DNA of 8,461 nt, taken from positions 1 through 8,461 of the forward strand of contig CACZQI010000001.1 of assembly GCA_902783345.1 (NCBI GenBank), read 5' to 3'. The notes beneath the pieces are model-generated. The model worked only from the letters and a program-made list of their open reading frames with translations. It searched no databases and was not told the DNA's origin. The stretch's first letter is position 1; each line of letters starts with the position of its first letter. Positions 1 through 6,422 of this stretch are shown here, one piece after another. Both the position numbers and the translations under genes were made by a program. The stretch is from an uncultured Erysipelotrichaceae bacterium. Lineage in GTDB: Bacteria > Bacillota_I > Bacilli_A > RF39 > UBA660.

Positions 1-347
1 ACAGTGATGATGCTCTAGCTACTTTAAGAGTTGAAGATGATGAAAAAGTTCTAGCTCAAATGGAAGAACTGCAAAAAACACTACTTGATAAAGAAAAGAA
101 TGCAGATGAGAAAAATAATGCTTACGAAAAACTTCAAAGTATTAATCTTAATAAAGGTAAAGAAGATGCATTAGAAACTTTAATTAATAAAACCTATAAT
201 TTAAAAAGTTTTATTAAAATTAAAGATGATCAAATTAATGTAGTTATTTCTTCAAAAAATAATTCATTTAAAAGCGCTAATGACATAATTAGAACTATTC
301 AAAATGAATTTAAAGAGAAAAAATATATAACTGTTAAATATCAGTAA
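1..347 (+). CDS. spoIIIAH: SpoIIIAH-like stage III sporulation protein, C-terminal part (5' end outside window)
   Basis: The reading frame is open from base 3 to the TAA at 345-347, giving the last 114 residues; the N-terminal membrane anchor lies outside the window. The visible part starts with an acidic, helical stretch (about residues 1-50, rich in Glu/Lys, likely coiled coil). It ends in a compact alpha/beta region resembling the YscJ/FliF-like ring-building domain, with a strand near IKIKDDQINVVISS, a helix near SANDIIRTIQNEF and a final strand ending ITVKYQ. In Bacillus, SpoIIIAH sits in the mother-cell membrane around the forespore. Its extracellular domain binds forespore SpoIIQ, forming the channel needed for engulfment and late forespore gene expression. 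It is normally the last gene of the spoIIIA operon, consistent with another sporulation gene following it here after 66 bases. There is no intrinsic terminator after the stop, so readthrough into gerE is possible. The family call rests on C-terminal pattern and context. Confidence 0.82.
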   Translation, partial: SDDALATLRVEDDEKVLAQMEELQKTLLDKEKNADEKNNAYEKLQSINLNKGKEDALETLINKTYNLKSFIKIKDDQINVVISSKNNSFKSANDIIRTIQNEFKEKKYITVKYQ

Positions 348-350
348 GGG

Positions 351-408
351 CTCACCTTTTCAAAGATTATTTCATAAAATACTTATGAAGATACTTTGAA
401 AGTGAGGT
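351..408 (+). promoter_or_regulatory. Long inverted repeat/hairpin covering the gerE Shine-Dalgarno site
   Basis: An imperfect inverted repeat begins four bases after the spoIIIAH stop. Paired segments are 351-355 with 402-406, 358-365 with 394-401, and 371-377 with 383-389. Three more pairs are possible between 368-370 and 391-393. The loop is 378-382. That is about 20-23 base pairs, with a 2-nt bulge at 356-357. No U-tract follows, so it is not an ordinary terminator. The gerE SD (GAGGT, 404-408, five bases before the ATG) lies in the 3' arm, with 404-406 paired. In RNA that reads through from spoIIIAH the structure should hinder gerE translation. As DNA it could instead be an operator. Confidence 0.6.
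353..381 (+). promoter_or_regulatory. Candidate sigma-K-type promoter of gerE
   Basis: CACC at 353-356 fits the sigma-K -35 pattern mACm. After a 16-base spacer, CATAAAATA at 373-381 fits the -10 pattern CATAnnnTA. The predicted transcript would start near 387-390, inside the inverted repeat at 351-406. It would therefore lack the 5' arm and leave the gerE SD free. Bacillus subtilis gerE is transcribed by sigma-K, which supports the call. Both motifs are short and AT-rich, so a chance match is possible. Confidence 0.5.
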
Positions 409-413
409 AAATA

Positions 414-620
414 ATGCATAAAAGTGTATTAACAAAAAGAGAAAAAGAAATATTTGACTTACTTATATTAAATAAAAGCACTAAAGATATTAGTTATGAA
501 TTAAATATTAGTGAAAAAACAGTTCGAAATCATATTTCTAATGTTATGCAAAAATTAAATATTAAAACCAGATCTGGTGCTATACTCGAATTAATAAAAT
601 TAGGTGAAATATCTTTATAA
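414..620 (+). CDS. gerE: GerE-like late-sporulation transcription regulator (LuxR-type HTH)
   Basis: The 68-residue protein is almost entirely a LuxR/FixJ-type helix-turn-helix: LTKREKEIFDLL (residues 6-17), then the turn near KSTKDISYEL, then a recognition helix around SEKTVRNHISNVMQKL (33-48). It has no receiver domain. This small size and the SEKTVRNHISN-MQKL pattern match B. subtilis GerE (about 74 residues) very closely. GerE acts in the mother cell, activating and repressing sigma-K-dependent coat genes late in sporulation. The ATG at 414 is preceded by GAGGT at 404-408. The gene follows spoIIIAH by 66 bases and precedes gerM, as part of a sporulation cluster; in Bacillus gerE and gerM are also near neighbours. 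A sigma-K-like promoter and a large hairpin lie just upstream. An intrinsic terminator overlaps the stop codon. Confidence 0.93.
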   Translation: MHKSVLTKREKEIFDLLILNKSTKDISYELNISEKTVRNHISNVMQKLNIKTRSGAILELIKLGEISL

Positions 621-644
621 GTCGTTTTATACGACTTATTTTTT
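618..644 (+). terminator. Intrinsic terminator after gerE
   Basis: TAAGTCGT (618-625) pairs perfectly with ACGACTTA (631-638) around a 5-base loop, and six T residues follow at 639-644. The gerE stop codon (618-620) forms the base of the stem. The next gene starts 33 bases after the T-run, so gerM needs partial readthrough or a promoter I could not identify. Confidence 0.85.
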
Positions 645-663
645 ATTTAATGAATATAATTTT

Positions 664-671
664 AAAGGAGG
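664..671 (+). promoter_or_regulatory. Ribosome binding site deciding the gerM start
   Basis: AAAGGAGG lies five bases before the ATG at 677. The in-frame ATG at 650 has no comparable site and would place this SD inside the coding region, so 677 is the better start. Confidence 0.85.
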
Positions 672-676
672 ATGTT

Positions 677-1606
677 ATGCTTAAAAATAAAATAGTTAAA
701 AGAATATTATTAGTTGTTTCTTGTTTATTTATTATCTTAATTATTTATATATTCCCTACTAAAGAAAAAGAAATTAAAACTATCCAAAAGAAAGACTATT
801 CTAATGAATCAATTATTTATTTAAAAGACCAAAATAATTATTTAGGAAGAGTATCTATTTATATTAAAGAAAATGATAAAGAAAAGAAAATTAAAGAAAT
901 TATTAAATATTTAACTATTAACAGTCCCTACTCTAATTATATTAAAAATGGATTTAATCCTCTTATTCCAGAAAATACTAAACTTTTATCAGTTAGTATT
1001 GATAAATCTTTAGTTAAATTAAATTTTTCAAAGGAATTTTTAAATATTAAAGAAGAAAGTGAAGAAGAACTACTTAGTAGTATTATATATTCACTTACTA
1101 GCATAGATGGTATTGATAGCATTTCCATTTATGTTGAAGATAATTTACTTGATAAAATGCCAGTATCTAAAAAAACAATAAATCCAATTTTAACTAGAAA
1201 TTTTGGAATTAATAAAAAATATGATGTCACTAATTTAAAAGGAACAACTTCAACTACAATATATTATCTGTCTAAACAAGATAATTATTATTACTATGTT
1301 CCCGTTACTATGATAAATAATAATCAAAGTGAAAAAATGGAAATTATTATTAATGAATTATCTAGTAAAGCAAGTTATCAAACTGGACTTATTAGTTATT
1401 TAAAAGCTAGTAAAGAACTTAATTATAAATTAAATTATGATATTATGGAAGTATCTTTAAAAAAGGAATTATTTAATAATTTAAACAATTCTAACTTAAT
1501 TGAAACAGTAATATATTCTATGAATTTATCAATTAAAGATAATTATAATGTTAAAGAAGTAATTTACAAAATTGATGATAGTATTTATAAAAATTACTTT
1601 ATTTAA
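677..1606 (+). CDS. gerM: GerM-like sporulation/germination protein with two GerMN domains
   Basis: The 309-residue protein has a basic N-terminus (MLKNKIVKR) and one hydrophobic segment (about 10-26), then an extracytoplasmic part with two copies of the GerMN fold. Copy 1 spans roughly 45-170 and includes KLLSVSIDKSLVKLNFSKEF and a following helix; copy 2 spans roughly 193-305, with DIMEVSLKKELF as the equivalent strand. This duplicated layout is that of Bacillus GerM, an envelope protein needed for cortex synthesis and germination that also supports the SpoIIIA-SpoIIQ complex. Bacillus GerM is a lipoprotein. Here VVSC (13-16) resembles a lipobox, but 11 strongly hydrophobic residues follow the Cys, so an uncleaved membrane anchor is at least as likely. 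It lies downstream of gerE, beyond a terminator. The family call is strong; the mode of anchoring is uncertain. Confidence 0.88.
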   Translation: MLKNKIVKRILLVVSCLFIILIIYIFPTKEKEIKTIQKKDYSNESIIYLKDQNNYLGRVSIYIKENDKEKKIKEIIKYLTINSPYSNYIKNGFNPLIPENTKLLSVSIDKSLVKLNFSKEFLNIKEESEEELLSSIIYSLTSIDGIDSISIYVEDNLLDKMPVSKKTINPILTRNFGINKKYDVTNLKGTTSTTIYYLSKQDNYYYYVPVTMINNNQSEKMEIIINELSSKASYQTGLISYLKASKELNYKLNYDIMEVSLKKELFNNLNNSNLIETVIYSMNLSIKDNYNVKEVIYKIDDSIYKNYFI

Positions 1607-1693
1607 ACGCTTAACATATGGGTTATTTAGTGATTAATTCTATTTCGTGATACAAAATAAGTTATTAACATTAACGGAAAAGATGAACTTTGA

Positions 1694-1727
1694 CAAACTT
1701 CAATTTTTGCATAAAAATTCAAGTTTG
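1694..1727. repeat. AT-rich palindrome in the gerM/transporter gap
   Basis: Positions 1694-1708 and 1713-1727 are inverted repeats of 15 positions with a single C/C mismatch (1701/1720) around the loop GCAT. No T-run follows on either strand, so it is not a classical terminator. A TTGACA hexamer at 1690-1695 overlaps its left edge, but no good -10 lies at the right distance. It may be a secondary transcript-end structure or a protein-binding site. Apart from this and the adjacent terminator I see nothing in the 181-base gap. Confidence 0.55.
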
Positions 1728-1736
1728 CGCTAGAAT

Positions 1737-1771
1737 AAAAAAGATCAGGATTATTAATCCCATCACTTTTT
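1737..1771. terminator. Bidirectional intrinsic terminator between convergent gerM and transporter genes
   Basis: The hairpin at 1743-1764 has a GGATT/AATCC core stem with an outer GAT/ATC extension. It is followed on the minus strand by six T (A1737-A1742) and on the plus strand by five T (1767-1771). It lies 24 bases beyond the minus-strand stop codon, and can end both the gerM and transporter transcripts. The minus-strand form is the stronger. Confidence 0.7.
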
Positions 1772-1787
1772 AATAATTGTGCCATTT

Positions 1788-4700
1788 TTATTTAAATAAA
1801 TTCTTTATCTTAGTCAAAAGGCTAGTTTGTGACTTTACTTCTTCTTTTATTTCTTTCTTCTCTTCTTTTTTATTGCCAGACAAAGTTATAATAAATTTAG
1901 TTTTTCCATTAGTGCTGTTTTTTTTCATATCAAATGTGTCGTAATCTTCCCCTAATTTAACTAATTCTTTAACCTTTTCTTCAGCTTTTTGAATGTCATT
2001 AATAGCAGTTACTAATTTAGTAATTCCTTGTTCATTAAACATTACAATCCCATCAGATAATTTCTTTGAACCATTATATAAACTTTCAGTACCTGTTGCT
2101 AATTCTTTAGTTTTACCAGATAAAGTATTTACTCCATTTTTTATTTGATTAGTTCCATTAGCTAAGGCACTAGCACCACTTTCAATTTGATTTAAATATT
2201 CTTCTAAGGTATTAATCAAATCACTAATTTGTTTAATAGTATTAGTCATAGTTTCAATTGATCCATTTAGTGCTTCATTATTCTTTTCAAATAACATAGA
2301 TAATTCAACAGATTGTTTGGCTTGCAATAGTTTATTATTCATCAATGCTGTTTCTTCTTCGGTTAAAGTTAAGCCAAAAGACGCATAATTTTCACTAGTA
2401 AATTTACTAATTTGTTCATTAGTTAGTGATCCAAGATTATAATTTTGATAAGCATTTTTTGCTTCATTATTATCTAAGGCTTTAATTACTAGTTTATTTT
2501 GTTCAATTAAAGTATTTAAATCTTGTATTTTTTTAGCATTTTCAGGATTATTAAGTAATTCTTTACTACTCTTTAGTTCATTTAGAATTTGTTTTAAACC
2601 TTCATCAATAGATGTAGCACCAGACTCAATATCAGCAAGTTTACTATTTACAACCGATAAATTCTTACTAATTAAGCCCGTTCCTTCATTAATTTTATTA
2701 GCGCCTTCGGTTAATTCTTTAGACCCTTTTTGAATCTTTTCAATAGATGTTTTAAGTTCAGAAACCCCACTGTATAAATTATCTATATCATTAAATAATT
2801 TTAAATCACTTGATTCAATTAATTTAGAGTTAACAACCATATACATATTAGGTAATTCAAAGTTAGTAGTATCAAATGAGATTGTAATAGTATCTAATGT
2901 TTTTAAAGAATCCAATTTTAAACTATCATACATACCAGGTATGGCAAGAGCAGCTACCATATATTTACTTCCATTATTAATAATCTTACCATTATTTACT
3001 TTAATATTAGTGTTATTATCACTATCAATCATAGTACCTAAAATAACCACAAATGGTGTATATAGATTAGATTTTGTTTTAGATGAATAATGTTTTTCTT
3101 TATTAGTATAACTAATTTTAATAGTAACCCTTCCAGATGATGCTAATAAATCATCTAAAGATATTTCTTTCCCATTTAAATAATAAGTTATTTTCATTGA
3201 TATTGGTAATTCTTTCTTACTAGTCCCACGATAAAAGATATCTTCTCCTTCAGCATTCCATAACAAATGGTAACTATCTTTAACAAAAGTTTCGTTTCCA
3301 TTAGTATTAATAATATCAGTTAAACCAGATAAGTCTTCTATTTTTACACTTTTCGAACTATTAATTAAATGTTCACTTACAAAAGACGAATTTATACTTC
3401 CATCAGAATTTAAGTTAACATAAACTGTTTCATCTTTAGTGATAGCTAAAGTATTTAATGGTAATGTTAATAATAGCATAATAACAGCAGTTTTTAATTT
3501 TTTCATATTTCTTCTTTCCCTTCCAAAATTAGTTTTATTATTACATATTAATTTATCAAATATTGTAAGAATTGATGGTAAAACAAATATTACGACCGCC
3601 ATACTTATTAAGGCTCCCCTGGATATTAACATGCATAATGCACTTATCATTTCAAGCTGTGAATAAATACCTACTCCAAAAGTAGCTGCAAAGAAGCATA
3701 ATCCACTAACTAAAATAGATGTTGTACAAGTATTTAAAGTTTCTTTAATTGCTTCATTTTTATTTTTATTTTCTTTACGTTTAGATAAATAAGTTGTTGT
3801 CATTAAAATAGCATAATCAATCGTAGCCCCAAGCTGAATAGTACCTAATACTATTTGTGCAACAAATGGTAAGGTTTCACCAGTAAAATAAGGTATACTT
3901 AAGTTGATAAAGATGGCAAATTCAATAGCAATAATTAGTAAGATTGGTAAGGTATAACTTTTAAGTACAAACAGCATTATGATTAGAATACAAGCAATTG
4001 ATGAATAATTAACGTTATTAAAATCTTTATTACTAATTTCAACTAAATCCTTCATAAGTGGACCTTCTCCGGCTAAAATACTATTCTTATCATATTTTTT
4101 AATAATATTATTAACAAGGCTGACTTGTTCATTTAATTCTTTAGATGCAATTTCATAATTAGAATTAATGAGTAATATTTGATATTTATCACTTTCAAAG
4201 ATTTTTTTAGTATCATCACTTAACATATCAACCGAGAAGCCTAAATTTTCTAATTCAGTAGAAGATAACACTAAATCAATTCCAGAAATATTTTTAAGTT
4301 CTTTTACCATATTATTTAAATCTTTAGTTTTAGTATTTTTATCTATTAAGATTATTTCTGGAGATACAATATTAAATTTACTTGCTAGTGTTTCATTAGC
4401 AACAATTGAGTCTAAATCATGTGGTAAACTTTTATCTAGTTTATAATATATATCAACTTTAGAATTTGCTAAATATGACGGTATTAATAAGATTAAAAAT
4501 ATAGCAAAAAAAGCTTTATAATGTCTAATTGTAAAATTATTAATTTTTTTAAATGTTGGTAAAATACTTTTATGTTTAGTTTTAACAATATATTTATCAA
4601 AAGTTAATAGTAATACTGGAAATACGGTAAGCACGCAAATAACTCCAAGTAAGACTCCTTTAGCCATAACTATACCTAAGTCTTTCCCTAAAGTTAAATT

Positions 4701-5576
4701 CATAGTACATAAAACTAAGAATCCAGCGATTGTTGTCAATGATGAACCAATAACAGATGTAAATGTTTCATTTATTGCTGCACTCATAGCTTCTTCTTTT
4801 GTTTTAAATTTTTCTTTATTACGATCATATGAGTGATACAAAAAAATAGAAAAGTCAGTTGTAACTCCAAGTTGTAAAACTGCGACTAAAGCTTTAGTAA
4901 TATATGATATTTGACCTAAAAATATATTAGTTCCTAAATTGAAAAGAATTGCAACTCCAATATTTAATAATAAAATAAAAGGTACTAAATATGAATCTAA
5001 TGATAATTCTAAAATAAAAATACAAAGTACTACAGCAATAACAATATAAATGGCAATCTCTCTTTCAGATAGTTCCATTGTATCAAGAACAACAGCACTC
5101 ATCCCACCTACTTTAATGTTATCACCTGTTATTTTTTTAACTTCATTAACTGCATTTAAAGTGCTTTCAGCTGATGTTGAATCAGTATATGTTACCATCA
5201 TAAGGGTACTATTATCCTTTTTTACTTTTGCGTAAATATCACTTGGTAAAACTTCTAAAGGAATATTAGAACCAATTAAATCATAAGCCGTTATAACCTT
5301 TTCTACCCCATTAATTTCTTTAATTTTACTTTCTAATTTCAAAATATCTTTGGGTTCCATGTTATCTATTATTGTAATAGAAAAAGCCCCCATGTCAAAT
5401 TCGTCAGCTAAAATATTTTGACCTTTAACTGTTTCAATTTCTTTAGGTAAATAAACTAAAATATCATAATTTATTTTAGTCTTAGTCATACCTATGAAAG
5501 CAGGAATAAGTAATAATAGACTGATAATTAAGATTAAATTTTTATTTTTACAGATAAAATCGCCAAATTTTCTCAT
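1788..5576 (-). CDS. MMPL/RND-family exporter fused to a secreted xxxLxxG heptad-repeat protein
   Basis: The protein has 1262 residues. Residues 1-690 are a complete two-repeat MMPL exporter: TM1 about 14-30, extracellular domain about 31-170, TM2-6 about 173-325, TM7 about 354-371, second extracellular domain about 372-522, TM8-12 about 525-672. The conserved intramembrane Asp motifs are visible as LGVTTDFSIFLYHSYDR (about 236-252) and LGATIDYAILM (582-592). Residues 691-711 look like a fresh signal peptide (Met-Lys-Lys-Leu-Lys, hydrophobic core, ending NTLA). A beta-rich region (about 716-920) follows, then helical xxxLxxG heptads (about 936-995 and 1133-1176, e.g. TKELATGTESLYNGSKKLSDG), and a Lys-rich tail without a C-terminal TM. 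The exporter part alone matches the usual MMPL length (about 700), so this resembles two normally separate proteins joined in frame. AAAGGA at 5585-5589 supports the start. A TetR gene is divergent and probably controls it. The substrate cannot be read from sequence; lipid, surface polymer or drug are all possible. Confidence 0.85.
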   Translation of the reverse strand: MRKFGDFICKNKNLILIISLLLLIPAFIGMTKTKINYDILVYLPKEIETVKGQNILADEFDMGAFSITIIDNMEPKDILKLESKIKEINGVEKVITAYDLIGSNIPLEVLPSDIYAKVKKDNSTLMMVTYTDSTSAESTLNAVNEVKKITGDNIKVGGMSAVVLDTMELSEREIAIYIVIAVVLCIFILELSLDSYLVPFILLLNIGVAILFNLGTNIFLGQISYITKALVAVLQLGVTTDFSIFLYHSYDRNKEKFKTKEEAMSAAINETFTSVIGSSLTTIAGFLVLCTMNLTLGKDLGIVMAKGVLLGVICVLTVFPVLLLTFDKYIVKTKHKSILPTFKKINNFTIRHYKAFFAIFLILLIPSYLANSKVDIYYKLDKSLPHDLDSIVANETLASKFNIVSPEIILIDKNTKTKDLNNMVKELKNISGIDLVLSSTELENLGFSVDMLSDDTKKIFESDKYQILLINSNYEIASKELNEQVSLVNNIIKKYDKNSILAGEGPLMKDLVEISNKDFNNVNYSSIACILIIMLFVLKSYTLPILLIIAIEFAIFINLSIPYFTGETLPFVAQIVLGTIQLGATIDYAILMTTTYLSKRKENKNKNEAIKETLNTCTTSILVSGLCFFAATFGVGIYSQLEMISALCMLISRGALISMAVVIFVLPSILTIFDKLICNNKTNFGRERRNMKKLKTAVIMLLLTLPLNTLAITKDETVYVNLNSDGSINSSFVSEHLINSSKSVKIEDLSGLTDIINTNGNETFVKDSYHLLWNAEGEDIFYRGTSKKELPISMKITYYLNGKEISLDDLLASSGRVTIKISYTNKEKHYSSKTKSNLYTPFVVILGTMIDSDNNTNIKVNNGKIINNGSKYMVAALAIPGMYDSLKLDSLKTLDTITISFDTTNFELPNMYMVVNSKLIESSDLKLFNDIDNLYSGVSELKTSIEKIQKGSKELTEGANKINEGTGLISKNLSVVNSKLADIESGATSIDEGLKQILNELKSSKELLNNPENAKKIQDLNTLIEQNKLVIKALDNNEAKNAYQNYNLGSLTNEQISKFTSENYASFGLTLTEEETALMNNKLLQAKQSVELSMLFEKNNEALNGSIETMTNTIKQISDLINTLEEYLNQIESGASALANGTNQIKNGVNTLSGKTKELATGTESLYNGSKKLSDGIVMFNEQGITKLVTAINDIQKAEEKVKELVKLGEDYDTFDMKKNSTNGKTKFIITLSGNKKEEKKEIKEEVKSQTSLLTKIKNLFK
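3504..3524 (-). promoter_or_regulatory. Possible internal translation start of the secreted heptad-repeat part
   Basis: At codon 691 of the fused gene, an ATG (3506-3504) begins a typical signal peptide. A purine-rich GGAAGGGAAAGAAG (3524-3511) stands four bases before it, resembling a modest Shine-Dalgarno site. Ribosomes could start here and make a separate 572-residue secreted protein as well as the fusion. The site is not strong and the frame is open through it, so use is unproven. Confidence 0.35.
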
Positions 5577-5583
5577 ACTATTT

Positions 5584-5615
5584 TCCTTTCATTAATTAAC
5601 ACAATGTATTTTATG
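5584..5615 (-). promoter_or_regulatory. Leader of the exporter gene with SD and CATAAAATA -10-like element
   Basis: On the minus strand GAAAGGA (5590-5584) sits seven bases before the ATG. CATAAAATA (5615-5607) further upstream matches the -10 of the gerE promoter exactly, but no mACm lies at the matching distance. The overlapping TATCAT (5618-5613) could instead be a weak sigma-A -10 with TGTACG 17 bases upstream. Which promoter is used is undecided; the SD itself is clear. Confidence 0.3.
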
Positions 5616-5636
5616 ATATTAAAATTCTATTTTCAC

Positions 5637-5686
5637 GTACATAAGTAAAATAATGTATAATAACCAACATTTTGTTTAATATGTAC
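5637..5686. promoter_or_regulatory. Candidate TetR operator arms in the divergent intergenic region
   Basis: GTACATA (5637-5643) and TATGTAC (5680-5686) form a perfect 7-base inverted repeat spaced by 36 bases, roughly midway in the 188-base gap between the divergent exporter and regulator genes. A TATAAT (5656-5661) lies between the arms. TetR regulators usually bind such sites next to their own gene and the divergent transporter gene. The spacing is longer than a single typical TetR operator, so the arms may be two half-sites or chance. Confidence 0.25.
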
Positions 5687-5716
5687 TGATATTTAAGCAA
5701 CATAATGTTTGATAAC

Positions 5717-5745
5717 TTTACAAATGTTTATTATTGCATTATACT
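5717..5745 (+). promoter_or_regulatory. Sigma-A-type promoter of the tetR gene
   Basis: TTTACA (5717-5722), a 17-base spacer and TATACT (5740-5745) each match the housekeeping consensus at five of six positions. The predicted start near 5752 lies just before the GGTGA Shine-Dalgarno site (5753-5757). This supports translation from the ATG at 5765 and rules out the in-frame ATG at 5705, which would lie upstream of the transcript. Confidence 0.55.
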
Positions 5746-5764
5746 TAGCAATGGTGACTGTGAA

Positions 5765-6328
5765 ATGGACGAAAAAGTTGATTTAAGAATTATAAAAACA
5801 AGAACTAATCTTTATCAAACATTGGAAGATTTGCTTAAAAGTTCATCTTTTGAAGAGATAAAGGTCTCTGATATTTGCTCACATGCCCTAATTAATCGTT
5901 CTACATTTTATGCTCATTATAATGATAAGTATGAATTATTATCCGATTATATTGAAAACAGAAAAAATATGCTTGCCAAAGAGTTAGAAAAAAATTCAAG
6001 CATCAAAAACACCAAAGAGTATTATTTAGAACTAATTAAACTACTATTAGATTATATGGATGATAAAAAGGATGTATACCTTAAAATTATGATTAATAAC
6101 AAGAATAGTATTACTATGGATATTATTTATGATGCCGTTAGTAAGGATATTATTAAGCATATTAATTCTGAAACTACTAATGGTAAAGTACCTAGTGAAA
6201 TAATTTCTCACTTTTATATCGGTGCTGTATTTAATGTATGTGTTGAATGGCTTTCCTATAGTAATAAATATTCTAAAGATGATATTATTAGTTATATTGA
6301 TGCATTAATACCTAACGATTTGTTTTAA
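5765..6328 (+). CDS. TetR/AcrR-family transcriptional regulator
   Basis: The 187-residue protein, a normal TetR length, has an N-terminal three-helix DNA-binding domain (about 8-60). Its helix-turn-helix is VSDICSHALINRSTFYAHYNDK (33-54), with the family signature of Ser-Thr-Phe-Tyr followed by an aromatic (HYNDKYEL). The C-terminal two-thirds is an all-helical ligand/dimer domain resembling the TetR_C_7 group; residues 150-165 (FYIGAVFNVCVEWLSY) are typical of its late helix. Start choice: GGTGA at 5753-5757 is seven bases before this ATG, while the in-frame ATG at 5705 has no SD. The gene is divergent from the MMPL exporter, so by the usual arrangement it probably represses that gene and itself; the ligand is unknown. 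It is followed by its own terminator and so is monocistronic. Confidence 0.88.
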   Translation: MDEKVDLRIIKTRTNLYQTLEDLLKSSSFEEIKVSDICSHALINRSTFYAHYNDKYELLSDYIENRKNMLAKELEKNSSIKNTKEYYLELIKLLLDYMDDKKDVYLKIMINNKNSITMDIIYDAVSKDIIKHINSETTNGKVPSEIISHFYIGAVFNVCVEWLSYSNKYSKDDIISYIDALIPNDLF

Positions 6329-6348
6329 AAAAGCAATCGTTTTTTATT
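6314..6348 (+). terminator. Intrinsic terminator after tetR
   Basis: AACGATT (6314-6320) pairs with AATCGTT (6335-6341), extended by a GTTTT/AAAGC inner stem after a one-base bulge. A run of T follows from 6340 to 6345. The hairpin begins inside the last codons and includes the stop codon at 6326-6328. Confidence 0.75.
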
Positions 6349-6412
6349 TGATATGTAATCTTATAAAGAATTAATTTAGAATAAATCTTTAATTATATAG
6401 CATGATAATAAT

Positions 6413-6417
6413 GGTGA
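6413..6417 (+). promoter_or_regulatory. Ribosome binding site deciding the LigD-like start
   Basis: GGTGA lies five bases before the ATG at 6423. Earlier in-frame starts (ATG 6402, ATG 6411, GTG 6414) have no SD, and two of them overlap this site. The protein read from 6423 begins MKLKEYNEKRNFKKTKEP, the usual beginning of LigD phosphoesterase domains. I found no convincing promoter in the 94-base gap after tetR. Confidence 0.75.
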
Positions 6418-6422
6418 ATTCT

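Noticed and set aside
351..406. Intrinsic terminator of the spoIIIA operon
   Set aside because: The hairpin is strong but is followed by GTAAATAATG, not a U-tract.
609..635. Sigma-E-like promoter for gerM (ATATC, 14 bases, TATACGAC)
   Set aside because: It matches only about half of the consensus and overlaps the gerE terminator stem.
650..676. Upstream in-frame ATG at 650 as the gerM start
   Set aside because: It has no SD, lies immediately after the gerE terminator, and would bury the excellent AAAGGAGG at 664-671 inside the gene.
937..1128. Antisense open frames at 937-1128 (-), 3439-3666 (+), 5050-5235 (+)
   Set aside because: They lie wholly within well-supported genes on the other strand, lack SD sites and show no recognisable family pattern.
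5705..5764. Upstream in-frame ATG at 5705 as the tetR start
   Set aside because: It has no SD, the extra 20 residues do not fit the TetR family, and a good promoter (5717-5745) lies within that stretch.
6379..6407. Sigma-G-like promoter for the LigD-like gene (GAATA, 17 bases, CATGATA)
   Set aside because: Attractive because spore NHEJ genes in Bacillus are forespore-expressed, but the start site would fall inside the SD at 6413-6417 and the -10 has an unfavoured G.
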